A stretch of 64,000 bases of DNA from Actinobacillus sp. GY-402 (GCF_014843355.1 NZ_CP062137.1:806001-870000), one strand, 5' to 3'; shown: positions 29,761-40,238, counted from the first letter of the stretch. Numbers and translations are program-made. The notes: a model not told the origin generated them from the letters alone.

Positions 29761-30267
29761 ATGTTAAAGGAAGAGGATATCGCCCTGTTCAGAGAAAATA
29801 TTCGGGGCACTAAAAAATTTAAACAGAATACTTTTGTGACGTCGCGCAAGGTTAATACGAAGAAAAAATCCGAAGTGCGGGAAATCAGAGAAAAGCAGGA
29901 TACGCTTTTTTATTTTTCTGACGAATATGAACCGCTGTTAGACGAAGAAAGTGCGGTCAAATATTTGCGAGAAAATGAAGATAGTTATTTATTGAAACAG
30001 TTGCGTCGCGGTGATTTTTCGCCGGAGCTGTTTTTGGATTTGCACGGATTGACGCGCGAACAGGCGAAGCAAGAGCTTGCTGCATTATTGCAGGCATGCG
30101 TGGATGAACATGTTTATTGTGCAAGTATTATGACGGGATACGGCACCTTTACCCTGAAAAAACAAATTCCGCGCTGGCTGGTGCAACATCCTCGGGTACG
30201 TGCATTGCACCAGGCACCGAAAGAATGGGGCGGCGATGCGGCGATTTTAATTTTAGTCGAGGTTTAA
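29761..30267 (+). CDS. smrB: SMR-domain protein SmrB (ribosome rescue endonuclease family)
   Basis: SmrB is recruited to collided ribosomes and cuts mRNA in E. coli. This copy has 168 residues (E. coli 183), a basic N-terminal tail and a C-terminal SMR domain. The catalytic DLHG motif is intact (Asp93, His95). However, the second conserved motif, GHG in E. coli, is GYG here (residues 126-128) and the neighbouring histidines are Thr and Phe. Activity may thus differ. It is divergent from prmB, and its end overlaps the convergent lpxL by four bases. A USS lies inside (29949-29957). Confidence 0.92.
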   Translation: MLKEEDIALFRENIRGTKKFKQNTFVTSRKVNTKKKSEVREIREKQDTLFYFSDEYEPLLDEESAVKYLRENEDSYLLKQLRRGDFSPELFLDLHGLTREQAKQELAALLQACVDEHVYCASIMTGYGTFTLKKQIPRWLVQHPRVRALHQAPKEWGGDAAILILVEV

Positions 30268-31199
30268 TCGTATAAACTTGGCGCGGTTTTATCGGGGCGC
30301 GTTTTAAACCGACGATGAAGCCACATATATTGTTCAACGCCTTTCATAATTTCTTTTTCCACGACCTGATTCATTCTGAGCGCCACATCATGCGGATCAG
30401 CTAAATCCGAAAAATCCACGGCCGGTGAAATGCTGACGGTATAGCCGGAGCCGTCCGCATTACGCAAAGGGGCGAAAGGAACTACTTTGGCATTGGGTAC
30501 CGCATGAAGTAAAAAGTAGGAACCCGTGGTGGTGGCTGCGTCGGGCACAGCGAAAAACGGTACGAAAACGGCATTCTTATGACCGTAATCGTGATCCGGC
30601 GCGTACCAAATGGTTTCGCCGCGTTTTAGGGCTTTCACCATTCCGCGCAAGTCTTTGCGATCCAGCATATCTTTATTGGAACGTAGCCGTCCCCAAACCT
30701 GTAACCAGTTAAACAGCGGATTATCATTAGGACGATATACGCCGATTCCCTGATGGTGAATCCCTACGATCCGCGCCCCTAATTCCAGCGTTAAAAAATG
30801 TACGCCGACAAATATAATTCCGTTATTTCCTTGATTTTTAAGGTGTTCCAAGCCTTCGATTTTTGACCATTTACGTATACGGCGATCCGACCAAAACCAC
30901 GCCATGCCGGTTTCGATAATGGCCATTCCCACGGAATTCAGATTTTCCTGCAGAATTTGTTCGCGTTGTTGTAGCGGCATATCGGGAAACGCCAGTTCAA
31001 GATTGCGCCGCGCTATTTTAGCCCGCCGTTTTCCCACTTTGAGTTTTGAAAATAACCAACCGAGTCCCAATCCGATTTTACGCAGAATCGGGTAAGGCAG
31101 ACAGAGAATCAGCCAAAACAGTCCCACGGCAAGCCAGAATCCCCAGTGTTTTGGGAGCAGATAGGATTTTTCGAATTGTGGTAGATGATTTTTCGTCAT
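30264..31199 (-). CDS. lpxL: lipid A late acyltransferase LpxL (HtrB)
   Basis: LpxL transfers the secondary lauroyl (or myristoyl) chain to Kdo2-lipid IVA at the inner membrane. It has 311 residues with an N-terminal membrane anchor (about residues 18-40) and the H(x)4E motif in GVHFLTLELGARI. The divergent neighbour hldE is the same as in H. influenzae (htrB/rfaE). I prefer LpxL to LpxM, but the acyl chain cannot be read from the sequence. Confidence 0.9.
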   Translation of the reverse strand: MTKNHLPQFEKSYLLPKHWGFWLAVGLFWLILCLPYPILRKIGLGLGWLFSKLKVGKRRAKIARRNLELAFPDMPLQQREQILQENLNSVGMAIIETGMAWFWSDRRIRKWSKIEGLEHLKNQGNNGIIFVGVHFLTLELGARIVGIHHQGIGVYRPNDNPLFNWLQVWGRLRSNKDMLDRKDLRGMVKALKRGETIWYAPDHDYGHKNAVFVPFFAVPDAATTTGSYFLLHAVPNAKVVPFAPLRNADGSGYTVSISPAVDFSDLADPHDVALRMNQVVEKEIMKGVEQYMWLHRRFKTRPDKTAPSLYD

Positions 31200-31381
31200 A
31201 ATCGATTAAATTTCACTTAATGACGGCTGTCCGTGAATTTATGGAACATCCGGGCCGCGTAATACAAATGGAAGAAAAGTGCGGTTAGTTTAACGTAAAT
31301 TTTACTAAATTTTAAGCCAAAGCCTTTCCGCCTGTGTTAAAATCGCGCGTAAATTTTTGAAAAGCAAAAAAGGATTCGAAA

Positions 31382-32812
31382 ATGGCGCAGTATTCAGCAC
31401 AATTTCCGCATGCAAAAGTTTTGGTGTTAGGCGATGTTATGCTTGATCGTTACTGGTTTGGTGCGACCGACAGGATTTCACCGGAAGCGCCGGTGCCGGT
31501 GGTGCGCGTGAAAGCAAACGAAGAACGGGCGGGAGGCGCCGCCAACGTTGCGATGAATATCGCTTCTTTAAATGTGCCGGTACGGTTGCTCGGTTTAACC
31601 GGAAACGATGAGGCGGGCGACGCATTAACCGCCTTGCTTGAAAATCAGAAAATTCATTGTGATTTCGTGAAACTGGATTCCCATCCGACAATTACCAAGC
31701 TGCGCATTTTATCTCGTCATCAGCAACTGTTGCGCCTTGATTTTGAAGAGAATTTTAATAATGTACATAGCGATCATCTGCTTGTTAAATTGAAAAGTGC
31801 GGTCAAAAATATCGGTGCTTTGATATTGTCGGATTACGGCAAAGGTACACTGAACGATGTGCAGCATATGATTCAAATTGCCCGTCAGGCAAATGTTCCG
31901 GTGTTGATTGATCCGAAAGGTACGGATTTCGAACGTTATCGCGGCGCGACCTTATTAACGCCGAATATGTCGGAATTTGAAGCGGTGGCGGGAACATGTC
32001 AATCCGATGAGGACATCGTAAAAAAAGGCTTAAAAATGATTGCCGATTACGATTTAACGGCGTTATTAGTCACTCGTTCGGAAAAAGGTATGACCTTGCT
32101 GCGTCCGAATCAACCGGCTTTCCATTTGCCGACCGAAGCGAAAGAAGTCTATGACGTGACGGGCGCGGGCGATACTGTGATTTCCGTGCTGGCAACGGCG
32201 CTGGCGGACGGTCGTTCTTTCGAAGAAGCCTGTTATTTGGCGAATGTGGCGGCCGGTATCGTGGTGGGCAAATTGGGTACCTCTACGGTTTCTACCGTCG
32301 AATTGGAAAATGCGATTCACGGGCGTACCGCCACCGGTTTCGGTATTATGTCGGAAGCCGAGTTGAAAAGTGCGGTTAAATTGGCGAAAGATCGCGGCGA
32401 AAAGGTTGTGATGACCAACGGTTGTTTCGATATTTTACATCCGGGACATGTTTCTTATTTGGAAAATGCCCGCAAGTTAGGCGATCGTTTAATTGTGGCA
32501 GTGAATACCGACGCGTCGGTGAAACGTTTGAAAGGCGAAACCCGCCCGATTAACGATTTGGCAAGCCGCATGGCGGTATTGGCGGGATTATCTTCCGTGG
32601 ACTGGCTGGTTGCCTTTGATGAGGATACGCCGCAACGGTTAATCGCGGAAATTTTGCCGGATTTATTGGTGAAAGGCGGGGATTATAAACCGGAAGAAAT
32701 TGCCGGTTCCAAAGAAGTTTGGGCAAACGGAGGCGACGTATTGGTACTGAATTTTGAAAACGGTTGTTCAACCAGTAATGTGATTAAAAAAATTCAGAAA
32801 TTGAAAGATTAA
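31382..32812 (+). CDS. hldE: bifunctional heptose 7-phosphate kinase/heptose 1-phosphate adenyltransferase HldE
   Basis: HldE makes ADP-heptose for the lipopolysaccharide inner core. It has 476 residues: a ribokinase-like N-terminal half with the DVTGAGDTV motif and a cytidylyltransferase-like C-terminal half with [15 protein letters not shown]. Two USS copies lie inside the coding sequence (31795-31803 and 32365-32373). It is divergent from lpxL, so lipid A and core synthesis are encoded side by side. Confidence 0.97.
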   Translation: MAQYSAQFPHAKVLVLGDVMLDRYWFGATDRISPEAPVPVVRVKANEERAGGAANVAMNIASLNVPVRLLGLTGNDEAGDALTALLENQKIHCDFVKLDSHPTITKLRILSRHQQLLRLDFEENFNNVHSDHLLVKLKSAVKNIGALILSDYGKGTLNDVQHMIQIARQANVPVLIDPKGTDFERYRGATLLTPNMSEFEAVAGTCQSDEDIVKKGLKMIADYDLTALLVTRSEKGMTLLRPNQPAFHLPTEAKEVYDVTGAGDTVISVLATALADGRSFEEACYLANVAAGIVVGKLGTSTVSTVELENAIHGRTATGFGIMSEAELKSAVKLAKDRGEKVVMTNGCFDILHPGHVSYLENARKLGDRLIVAVNTDASVKRLKGETRPINDLASRMAVLAGLSSVDWLVAFDEDTPQRLIAEILPDLLVKGGDYKPEEIAGSKEVWANGGDVLVLNFENGCSTSNVIKKIQKLKD

Positions 32813-32865
32813 CTGTGAAAAAGCCCGATATTTAATTTCCAGGCCTTTTCACGGGAGCAACATAG

Positions 32866-32900
32866 AAAAAGGCAAGATTTTCATCTTGCCTTTATTTTTT
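32866..32900. terminator. bidirectional terminator between hldE and the outer-membrane factor gene
   Basis: AAAGGCAAGAT pairs with ATCTTGCCTTT around a TTTC loop. A run of six T on the plus strand and five on the minus strand serve both convergent genes. Confidence 0.88.
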
Positions 32901-32914
32901 AGACATTCCGTATT

Positions 32915-34288
32915 TTAGAATTTCGGCGAATAATAACCGCCCATTGAACTATAAATCGCGTTTTCGTTCTGAATGACGCTATATTTAGCGTTCAGAATGG
33001 ATATTTGCGAGGTTTTTTCCGTATTCGCCGCATTTAACCATTCGCGTAATTCGGATACGCCCGCGTTATAACGGTTTTGATAATATTGCGTGATACGTTT
33101 ATCGTAATCATATTTTCGCTGTAAATTCGAGAAGTTTTGTACCGCTTGATTGTAGGCGAAATAATTGGTATCCACTTCGTTTAACGCAGTAGTGATACCT
33201 TGTTCGTAATTTACCCGCGCGGTTTCGTAAGCAGCTTCCGAAATTTTAACGTTCCATCTTACGTGATTCCAATCCAGGAACGGCAAGCTGATTCCCAATG
33301 TTCCCGCTGCGGTCGGATTATCAAAGGCGTTGCTGACTTTGTTGTTGCTTGAAGACATAGAACCGCCGAGCGAAACGGTCGGGAACCAGGATTTCTGCAT
33401 AGCTTTGGCGTCTTTAAACGCGCTGCTCAAACGGAACAAATAACCTTTCACGTCCGGACGATTGGCGATAGTAGATACCGGCACGTTTAAATTCACAGTG
33501 GTGGTTTTCACATCCAGAATATGAGGGAAATTGATGTTCAACGGCGCATTCGGTTTTAAATTTAATAAATTGCGTAATGTTTGTTCCGCCGTTTTACGCT
33601 GCGTTTGATAGGAAATTAAATTATTACGCGCGGTTAAGACAGCTTGTTGCGCCTGATCCGTGCTGGCGCGATCTTCTACGCCCTGATTCAAACGGTTTTG
33701 CATAATGCTGTTAATGCGTCCGTAATAATCAATGCTGTCGTTTGTAGCGGCGATGGCGTCATTCAGATAAGCAATCTGGTAATAAGTCACAACCACGGAA
33801 TTAATCAGCGATAAACGGGTGGCTTCCAAATCCTGTTGGGTCGCTTTGTAAGTCCATTCGCCCGCGTCCGCCGCATCCGCCAAACGACGCCATAAATCCA
33901 GCGTATAACTCACATTTAAAGAACCGCCGTGGCTGATGGTGGAATTCGCGCCGGTGTCTGTTCGGCGGGAAGCGGAAGAGGAGGTGGAACCGCTGAAACT
34001 CGGGACTAAATCCGCACCCAATAAATTCGCCTGATAAAGTGCGGAATTCACGGAAATCGCCGCTTTCGCCAAGTCTTTATTGTTTAACAATGCCTGTTCT
34101 ACCACGCGGTTTAATTGTGCGTCATTGTAGAGCGACCACCAGTTTTCTTTAATATTGTATTGATTGGTAATCTCTTCGTATTGTTTGTAATCGTCTTGGC
34201 TTGCTTGGTAGCTGTCATTGATATTGGCGCAGCCGACCAACGCCGTTGAAAGGAGAACGCTGAAAGCAATTTTATTCAGTTTTAACAT
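32915..34288 (-). CDS. TolC/NodT-type outer-membrane efflux lipoprotein
   Basis: This is the outer-membrane channel of a tripartite efflux pump. From the ATG at 34288, with AAGGA upstream, it has 457 residues. A lipobox LVGC ends near Cys20. The two repeated coiled-coil OEP domains of the TolC/CusC/NodT family follow. It is the third gene after macA and macB, so it probably serves as their dedicated channel in place of a shared TolC. An inverted USS hairpin lies between it and macB. Confidence 0.9.
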   Translation of the reverse strand: MLKLNKIAFSVLLSTALVGCANINDSYQASQDDYKQYEEITNQYNIKENWWSLYNDAQLNRVVEQALLNNKDLAKAAISVNSALYQANLLGADLVPSFSGSTSSSASRRTDTGANSTISHGGSLNVSYTLDLWRRLADAADAGEWTYKATQQDLEATRLSLINSVVVTYYQIAYLNDAIAATNDSIDYYGRINSIMQNRLNQGVEDRASTDQAQQAVLTARNNLISYQTQRKTAEQTLRNLLNLKPNAPLNINFPHILDVKTTTVNLNVPVSTIANRPDVKGYLFRLSSAFKDAKAMQKSWFPTVSLGGSMSSSNNKVSNAFDNPTAAGTLGISLPFLDWNHVRWNVKISEAAYETARVNYEQGITTALNEVDTNYFAYNQAVQNFSNLQRKYDYDKRITQYYQNRYNAGVSELREWLNAANTEKTSQISILNAKYSVIQNENAIYSSMGGYYSPKF

Positions 34289-34311
34289 GGATATTTCCTT
34301 ATAAAAGTGGG

Positions 34312-34352
34312 AAAGTGCGGTCAAAAATTAGCGAGTTTTTTGACCGCACTTC
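34312..34352 (-). terminator. inverted USS pair between macB and the channel gene
   Basis: Two opposed USS cores (34313-34321 and 34343-34351) can form a hairpin. If it terminates, the channel gene is made at a lower level than macAB. Confidence 0.55.
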
Positions 34353-34422
34353 AGGCAATCTGTTTATTAATGAACGTTCGTTCAGTCGTGGCGTATTGTA
34401 ACAGAATTTTTTCATTTTGCTA

Positions 34423-36354
34423 CTATTCACGCGCTAAAGCCGTAATCGGATCGAGTTGAGCGGCTTTTTTCGCCGGCATATAACCGAATACGACACCGAT
34501 TAAGGTCGAGAACAACACCGCCGCTACAATGGAAAACGTGGAAAACGACATAGTGAAATCCGTCATAAAGATATTGAATAAGCTACCGATAATGAGAGAA
34601 AGCAAAATGCCGGATACGCCGCCGATCATACAAATCAGTACGGCTTCGATTAGAAACTGCTGCAAAATATTGCTTTTACGCGCTCCGATGGCCATACGTA
34701 CGCCGATTTCCTTGGTGCGTTCCGTCACCGACACCAACATGATATTCATCACCCCGATGCCGCCGACAATAAGGGAAATAAAGGCGATGGAGGAAATCAG
34801 TAATTTCATGGTGCCGGTGGTGCTTTCAATCGTCTGTTTAATCGTATCGCTGTTCATAATGAAAAAGTCTTTCTTGCCGTGGCGGACAATCAGGTAATCG
34901 GTCAGACTTTTTTCAGCGACGGTTGTGTTGACGTTATCCGCAATTTTCACGGTGATAGAACCGATTTTTGTTCCCCCTGTCACTTTATTCATTACCGTCG
35001 TATAAGGCGCGTAAATATTTAGCGAGCTGCTTGCCTGACTCATTTGACGATCCGTCACAACACCGATAATTCGGAAAGGGCGTTTGGCAAACATGACAAT
35101 TTTGCCCAAGGGATTTTCATTCGGAAAAATCGATTTTTTTGAGCTTTCGTCCAACAAAGCGACTTGCGCATTTTCGTTGATTTCCTGTTGAGTAATGGAA
35201 CGTCCCATCACAAGTTTCATGCCTTCCACATCGAAATATTGCTCGCCGATACCGCGCAGGTTAGTGGAGGTGAAAGATTGATTGCCGTAAATCAATAAAC
35301 CGGTGGAGGAACTGTTCGGCGTGACACTTATCACATAACTTTGTTTAGCCAATGCATTGGCGTCGTTTACCGTTAAATTCTGCATTTGATCCGCCCGCCG
35401 ATCGCCAAATCCCGTCCCGTTAAAAATGGTCATGGTGTTTGTACCTAACCCGCTGATATTAGACAGAATTTTTTGTTGCGAACCGTTTCCTAGCGCCACG
35501 ACGGACACCACTGAGGTGATCCCGATAATGATGCCCAGCATGGTCAGCAGAGAACGCATTTTGTGAGCGATAATGGCGCTCACCGACATCCGGAACGCTT
35601 CAATCAGCTGATCTTTACTGAAACCGAAGCGGGATTTAGAAACTTTAATATTTTCGACCGCACTTTTTACCGGCGATTTCTGGTTGTCGCCGATAATTTC
35701 TCCGTCTTTAATTTCAATGACGCGATTGGCACTTGCCGCAATGTGGCGGTCGTGAGTAACCATAATAATGGTGTGTCCTTCGTCATGCAGTTGACGCAAA
35801 ATCTGCATCACGTTTTCGCCGCTGGCGGAATCCAATGCGCCGGTAGGTTCGTCCGCAAGAATAATTTCACCGCCGTTCATTAGCGCGCGGGCGATACTGA
35901 CGCGTTGCTGCTGACCGCCCGAAAGCTGGCTCGGTTTGTTTTGTTCTTTGCCGTCTAATCCAAGTTTTTCTAGCAATTCCTCCGCATGAGATAGACGTTC
36001 GGCTTGAGATTTTCCGGCATAAATCGCAGGTAAAGCCACGTTTTCCTGAGCCGTGAGGGCGGACAGCAGGTTATAACGCTGGAAAATGAAGCCGAATTTC
36101 TGGCTACGCAAATCGGAAAGCTGATCGGCCGTCAGTTCCACGGTTTCTTTACCGTCGATTTTATAAGAACCGCTGGTTGCCGTGTCCAAACAGCCGATGA
36201 TGTTCATCAGAGTGGATTTTCCGGAACCTGATTGTCCGATAATCGCGACAAAATCGCCTTTTTCAATGCTAAGGGAAATGTTTTTCAAAACATGAACACG
36301 ATTTTCACCTTCACCAAAATAGCGATTAAGGTCTTTTATTTCGATAATATTCAT
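34423..36354 (-). CDS. macB: macrolide-type ABC exporter ATPase/permease MacB
   Basis: MacB uses ATP to drive export of macrolides, peptides or porphyrins from the periplasm through an outer-membrane channel. It has 643 residues: an N-terminal ATPase with Walker A GQSGSGKST (residues 40-48), signature LSGGQQQR and Walker B ILADEPTG, then four membrane segments with a large periplasmic loop (about residues 290-520). It lies 27 bases after macA. It contains a USS (35657-35665). Confidence 0.96.
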   Translation of the reverse strand: MNIIEIKDLNRYFGEGENRVHVLKNISLSIEKGDFVAIIGQSGSGKSTLMNIIGCLDTATSGSYKIDGKETVELTADQLSDLRSQKFGFIFQRYNLLSALTAQENVALPAIYAGKSQAERLSHAEELLEKLGLDGKEQNKPSQLSGGQQQRVSIARALMNGGEIILADEPTGALDSASGENVMQILRQLHDEGHTIIMVTHDRHIAASANRVIEIKDGEIIGDNQKSPVKSAVENIKVSKSRFGFSKDQLIEAFRMSVSAIIAHKMRSLLTMLGIIIGITSVVSVVALGNGSQQKILSNISGLGTNTMTIFNGTGFGDRRADQMQNLTVNDANALAKQSYVISVTPNSSSTGLLIYGNQSFTSTNLRGIGEQYFDVEGMKLVMGRSITQQEINENAQVALLDESSKKSIFPNENPLGKIVMFAKRPFRIIGVVTDRQMSQASSSLNIYAPYTTVMNKVTGGTKIGSITVKIADNVNTTVAEKSLTDYLIVRHGKKDFFIMNSDTIKQTIESTTGTMKLLISSIAFISLIVGGIGVMNIMLVSVTERTKEIGVRMAIGARKSNILQQFLIEAVLICMIGGVSGILLSLIIGSLFNIFMTDFTMSFSTFSIVAAVLFSTLIGVVFGYMPAKKAAQLDPITALARE

Positions 36355-36381
36355 AAAATTTTTACCGCACTTTGGATTGCA

Positions 36382-37575
36382 TTAGAACATACGCGGACCG
36401 CGATTCATTGTGCCGACTTTTTCACCGGCGGCGACTTGTGACACGATCACTTTTTCACCTTCGTTTAAACCGGATTTAATTTCCGTTTGAAAATCATTTT
36501 GCACGCCGATCGTCACTTCGCGTTCTTCCGCTTGATTTTTATCATTCAAAATATTCACGAAATATTTGTTGTCTCGCTTCTGCAATGCCATATTGGAGAC
36601 AAGCAACACGTTTTGAACATTTGCAATTTTTATCGTATTTTCCGTGGTCATGCCAATGCGTAGGACGCCGTCGGTGTTATCCACTTCCATATTGGCATAA
36701 TAATAAACCGCCGATGTTGAAGAGGATGAGGATGAACTGCTGCTTGAGCTTGAACTTGAAGAGGTTGAACTGGCGTCCGTGCTGTCTGTGGTCGCGGGAT
36801 CGATACTGTTGATTGTCGCGTGGTATTTGGTTGAGCTGTCGGACAAAATAGTAAATTCCACTTCCTGCCCCGCTTTGACTTTAGTAATGTCGCCTTCCGA
36901 AATTTCAGGCTTGATTAACATTTTTTGCAAGTCCGCCACGGTGACGATGGTTGGTGTGGTTTGATTGGCGTTGACCGTTTGACCTTCGGAAATCGGGGTC
37001 GAAATTACCGTTCCGTCGATAGGCGAGGTAATTTTAGTATAACCCACATTGGTTTCCGCCGTATTTACCTCGATTTCCGCTTGTTTGATGGATTCTTTTA
37101 ACGCGTCGATTTCCGCAATCGCGGCGTCCAGCGTATTTTTAGCGCTGTTCACGTCATCCAAAGAAGCGGCTTGTAATTTGTATAGTTTCGATAAGCGGTT
37201 ATAGCTCGATTGCGCCACGCTGTAAGCGGTTTGTTTCGCTTTCAACTGCGCCTGATAACTCGCCAGTGCCGCTTTGGCCGTATTTAAGCTGTTCACTTGA
37301 GTGGTGGAATCAATATCGGCGATCATATCGCCTTTTTTCACTTCCTGACCCAATTTCACATACAGTTTAGTAATTTTACCGGAAACCTGCGCACCGACAT
37401 CCACTTCATTCGAGCTTTCAATCGATCCCGATGCCACAACGGATTTTTCTATATTGCCGCGCTGAACGTCTTCGGTAAGAAAAGTCGGACCGTTTTCTCC
37501 GCCGGACATAAAAAAGTACGCACCGCTTGCAGTAACGACGAGTAAAATTGCGATGATTAAGTTTTTTTTCTTCAT
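36382..37575 (-). CDS. macA: MacA periplasmic adaptor with polyserine insert
   Basis: MacA bridges MacB and the outer-membrane channel. It has 397 residues: an N-terminal membrane anchor (about residues 5-22), a biotinyl-lipoyl-like domain split by an alpha hairpin (about 85-175), then beta-barrel and membrane-proximal domains. A run of 15 serines, encoded by mixed codons at 36718-36762, interrupts the protein near residues 270-285, where the E. coli protein has a short loop. The ATG at 37575 follows a QseB/PmrA-type box in the promoter. Export substrate is unknown. Confidence 0.93.
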   Translation of the reverse strand: MKKKNLIIAILLVVTASGAYFFMSGGENGPTFLTEDVQRGNIEKSVVASGSIESSNEVDVGAQVSGKITKLYVKLGQEVKKGDMIADIDSTTQVNSLNTAKAALASYQAQLKAKQTAYSVAQSSYNRLSKLYKLQAASLDDVNSAKNTLDAAIAEIDALKESIKQAEIEVNTAETNVGYTKITSPIDGTVISTPISEGQTVNANQTTPTIVTVADLQKMLIKPEISEGDITKVKAGQEVEFTILSDSSTKYHATINSIDPATTDSTDASSTSSSSSSSSSSSSSSSTSAVYYYANMEVDNTDGVLRIGMTTENTIKIANVQNVLLVSNMALQKRDNKYFVNILNDKNQAEEREVTIGVQNDFQTEIKSGLNEGEKVIVSQVAAGEKVGTMNRGPRMF

Positions 37576-37609
37576 GATTATTTCCAATATATCCGTAAAA
37601 CTCGGGCAG

Positions 37610-37642
37610 AGTATAAAAATAAAAACTTAAGAGATTCTTAAG
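37610..37642 (-). promoter_or_regulatory. macA promoter with perfect QseB/PmrA-type box
   Basis: CTTAAG-N5-CTTAAG at 37626-37642 is a perfect direct repeat with the spacing used by PmrA/QseB-type response regulators. On the minus strand it ends ten bases before a -10 TATACT (37610-37615) and takes the place of the missing -35, as at activated promoters. Confidence 0.65.
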
Positions 37643-37805
37643 CATTGGCGGCTAAATCGTTTTTATGACCATTATTCCGAAGGATTGTTCGGAGAATATG
37701 AAAAGTGCGGTAAATTTTAGCATAGTTTTTTCCGGAATATACGTGATATTTTTTTGATTTCATTGGGCTTTCTCAGCATAATGAACGGACATTCAGGGAG
37801 TGACG

Positions 37806-38471
37806 ATGAAAATATTGGCAATATTATCGGCGGCTTTATACGCCTCAAGTGCGGTCGCTTTTTCCGTTATTTTGGACACGGGCCACACCGAAAAACATTA
37901 CGGTGCCGTCAGTCCGTTCAATAAGACGGAATTCAGCTATAACCAAGCCATGGTGACGACGCTACAACGTCACATTTTAGCCCGGAAGCTTGATGTCGAA
38001 CTGGTGCCGAATACGCAGCCGGATTTAACTTTGCAGCAGCGCATGCTTTACGGAAACAAAACGGATTTGTTCGTATCCATTCATCATGATTCGTTTCCGC
38101 CGGAATTGAACGCACAACGTGAAAATTTGTCCGGTTTTTCGGTTTTTGTGTCGCAAAAAAATCCGAATTATCCGCAAAGTCTGAATTGCGCAAGAGCGGT
38201 AGCGACCCGCTTAATTCAGGCGGGCGAGCGCCGTTCCCGTTATCATGAATCGGATATTGAAGGCGAACGAAAAACCTTGCTTGATGAACGCGGCGTCTAT
38301 CGCTACGATGAGTTGGCGGTATTGAAAAACGCCCGTTCGCCCGCCATCCTGATTGAAATCGGCGTGATTGCCAATCCGTCGGAAGCGAAACGGTTGGAAC
38401 GGACGGCCGTTAAAGAGCAAATCGCAAAAGCGATCAGTCTTGGCATTGCCGATTGTATAAAAACTCATTAA
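37806..38471 (+). CDS. N-acetylmuramoyl-L-alanine amidase (Amidase_3), periplasmic
   Basis: This zinc amidase cleaves the bond between N-acetylmuramic acid and the peptide of peptidoglycan. It has 221 residues with a signal peptide cleaved after SAVA (near residue 18), zinc-ligand candidates in DTGH and SIHHDS, and a C-terminal glutamate in LIEIGV. The single domain, without AMIN or LysM parts, makes it smaller than AmiA/AmiC. The ATG at 37806 has GGGAG six bases upstream. A USS (37847-37855) encodes the end of the signal peptide. Confidence 0.9.
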   Translation: MKILAILSAALYASSAVAFSVILDTGHTEKHYGAVSPFNKTEFSYNQAMVTTLQRHILARKLDVELVPNTQPDLTLQQRMLYGNKTDLFVSIHHDSFPPELNAQRENLSGFSVFVSQKNPNYPQSLNCARAVATRLIQAGERRSRYHESDIEGERKTLLDERGVYRYDELAVLKNARSPAILIEIGVIANPSEAKRLERTAVKEQIAKAISLGIADCIKTH

Positions 38472-38557
38472 AAATCGCCCGCACTTTAAATTCTGCCGTA
38501 AAACCTGTAGAATACGCGGCATTTCAACGACCTATTTTTTATTACCAAGAAACAGTT

Positions 38558-40237
38558 ATGCCAACAGAAAATATCACATTAGCAAACGAGGCGGGAAAAG
38601 AGGCGACTCCGACCAATTTTATCCGCCAGATTATTGACGAAGATCTTGCCAGCGGCAAGCATCACAACGTTTATACCCGTTTCCCGCCGGAACCGAACGG
38701 TTATCTGCATATCGGACATGCGAAATCAATCTGTTTGAACTTTGGGGTCGCGCAAGATTATCACGGCAAGTGTAATCTGCGTTTCGACGACACCAATCCG
38801 GTTAAAGAAGATGTGGAATATGTGGATTCCATCAAACGGGACGTGGAATGGCTAGGATTTGAATGGGAAGGTAAACCGCGTTATGCCTCGGATTATTTTG
38901 ATCAGCTTTACGGTTATGCCGTCGAATTAATCAAGAAAGGTTTGGCTTATGTAGACGAGCTTTCGCCGGAAGAAATCCGTGAATATCGCGGCACTTTAAC
39001 CGAGCCGGGGAAAAACAGCCCTTATCGCGAACGCGATGTAGAAGAAAATTTGGCGTTATTCGAAAAAATGCGTAACGGCGAATTTGCGGAAGGCAAAGCC
39101 TGTTTACGGGCGAAAATCGATATGGCGTCGCCGTTTATGGTGATGCGTGATCCGGTGCTTTACCGGGTAAAATTTGCCAGCCATCATCAAACCGGCGATA
39201 AATGGTGTATTTATCCGTTGTATGATTTTACCCACTGCATTTCGGACGCCATTGAGCGGATTACCCATTCGCTTTGTACGCTGGAATTTCAGGACAATCG
39301 CCGTTTGTACGATTGGGTGCTGGAACATATTTCTATCGAACGTCCGTTACCGCATCAGTATGAATTTTCACGTTTGAACCTGGAAGGCACATTGACATCC
39401 AAACGTAAGTTATTGAAGTTAGTGGAAGAAGGTGTGGTTGACGGTTGGGATGATCCGCGCATGCCGACTATTTCCGGCTTACGCCGTCGCGGTTATACGC
39501 CGGCGTCGTTGCGTGAATTCTGCCGGCGTATCGGCGTGACCAAGCAAGATAACGTAGTGGAGTTCAGTGCGCTGGAAAGTTGTATTCGCGACGATTTAAA
39601 CACGCATGCGCCGCGCGCCATGGCGGTGATTAATCCGTTAAAAATCGTGATTGAAAATCTTGAAGCGCCGGAAACGCTGACGATGCCTAATCACCCGAAT
39701 CGTGAAGAAATGGGAACCCGTCAGGTTCAGTTAACAAAAGAGCTTTACATCGATCAGTCGGATTTCCGTGAAGAAGCGAACAAACAGTATAAACGTTTGG
39801 TGTTGGGCAAAGAAGTTCGCCTGCGCAACGCGTATATCATCAAAGCGGAACGAGTGGAAAAAGATGCGGAAGGTAACGTCGTTTGCGTATATTGTAGTTA
39901 TGATCCGGAAACCCTCGGTAAAAATCCGGCCGACGGGCGCAAAGTGAAAGGCGTGATTCAGTGGGTTTCCGCCACGGATTCTCTGCCGGCGGAATTCCGC
40001 CAATATGCCCGTTTATTCACCATGGCGAATCCGGGCGCGGAAGAAGATATTATCGCTGCAATTAATCCGCAATCATTGGTGGTGAAACAGGGATTTGTGG
40101 AAAAAAACGTGGCGAACGCCGAGCCCGAAAAAGCATACCAATTCGAACGGGAGGGCTATTATTGCGCGGACAGCAAAGACAGCCGTCCGGGACATTTGGT
40201 GTTCAACCTGACCGTTAGTTTAAAAGAGGGGTTTTAA
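38558..40237 (+). CDS. glnS: glutaminyl-tRNA synthetase
   Basis: GlnRS charges tRNA-Gln. From the ATG at 38558 it has 559 residues (E. coli 554). The class I motifs HIGH (in LHIGHAKS) and the KMSKS counterpart LTSKRK are present, followed by the beta-barrel anticodon-binding domains. An upstream frame beginning within the amidase end is not supported. A small lipoprotein gene starts one base after the stop. Confidence 0.97.
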   Translation: MPTENITLANEAGKEATPTNFIRQIIDEDLASGKHHNVYTRFPPEPNGYLHIGHAKSICLNFGVAQDYHGKCNLRFDDTNPVKEDVEYVDSIKRDVEWLGFEWEGKPRYASDYFDQLYGYAVELIKKGLAYVDELSPEEIREYRGTLTEPGKNSPYRERDVEENLALFEKMRNGEFAEGKACLRAKIDMASPFMVMRDPVLYRVKFASHHQTGDKWCIYPLYDFTHCISDAIERITHSLCTLEFQDNRRLYDWVLEHISIERPLPHQYEFSRLNLEGTLTSKRKLLKLVEEGVVDGWDDPRMPTISGLRRRGYTPASLREFCRRIGVTKQDNVVEFSALESCIRDDLNTHAPRAMAVINPLKIVIENLEAPETLTMPNHPNREEMGTRQVQLTKELYIDQSDFREEANKQYKRLVLGKEVRLRNAYIIKAERVEKDAEGNVVCVYCSYDPETLGKNPADGRKVKGVIQWVSATDSLPAEFRQYARLFTMANPGAEEDIIAAINPQSLVVKQGFVEKNVANAEPEKAYQFEREGYYCADSKDSRPGHLVFNLTVSLKEGF

Positions 40238-40238
40238 G

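Noticed and set aside
31205-31221. ATTAAA-N5-CTTAAT resembling a PmrA/QseB box just before lpxL
   Set aside because: It lies within 22 bases of the start codon, over the ribosome-site area, and one half-site is weak; AT-rich chance match is likely.
38453-38557. Upstream start extending glnS by 35 residues
   Set aside because: The extension overlaps the amidase end and does not align with known GlnRS N-termini.
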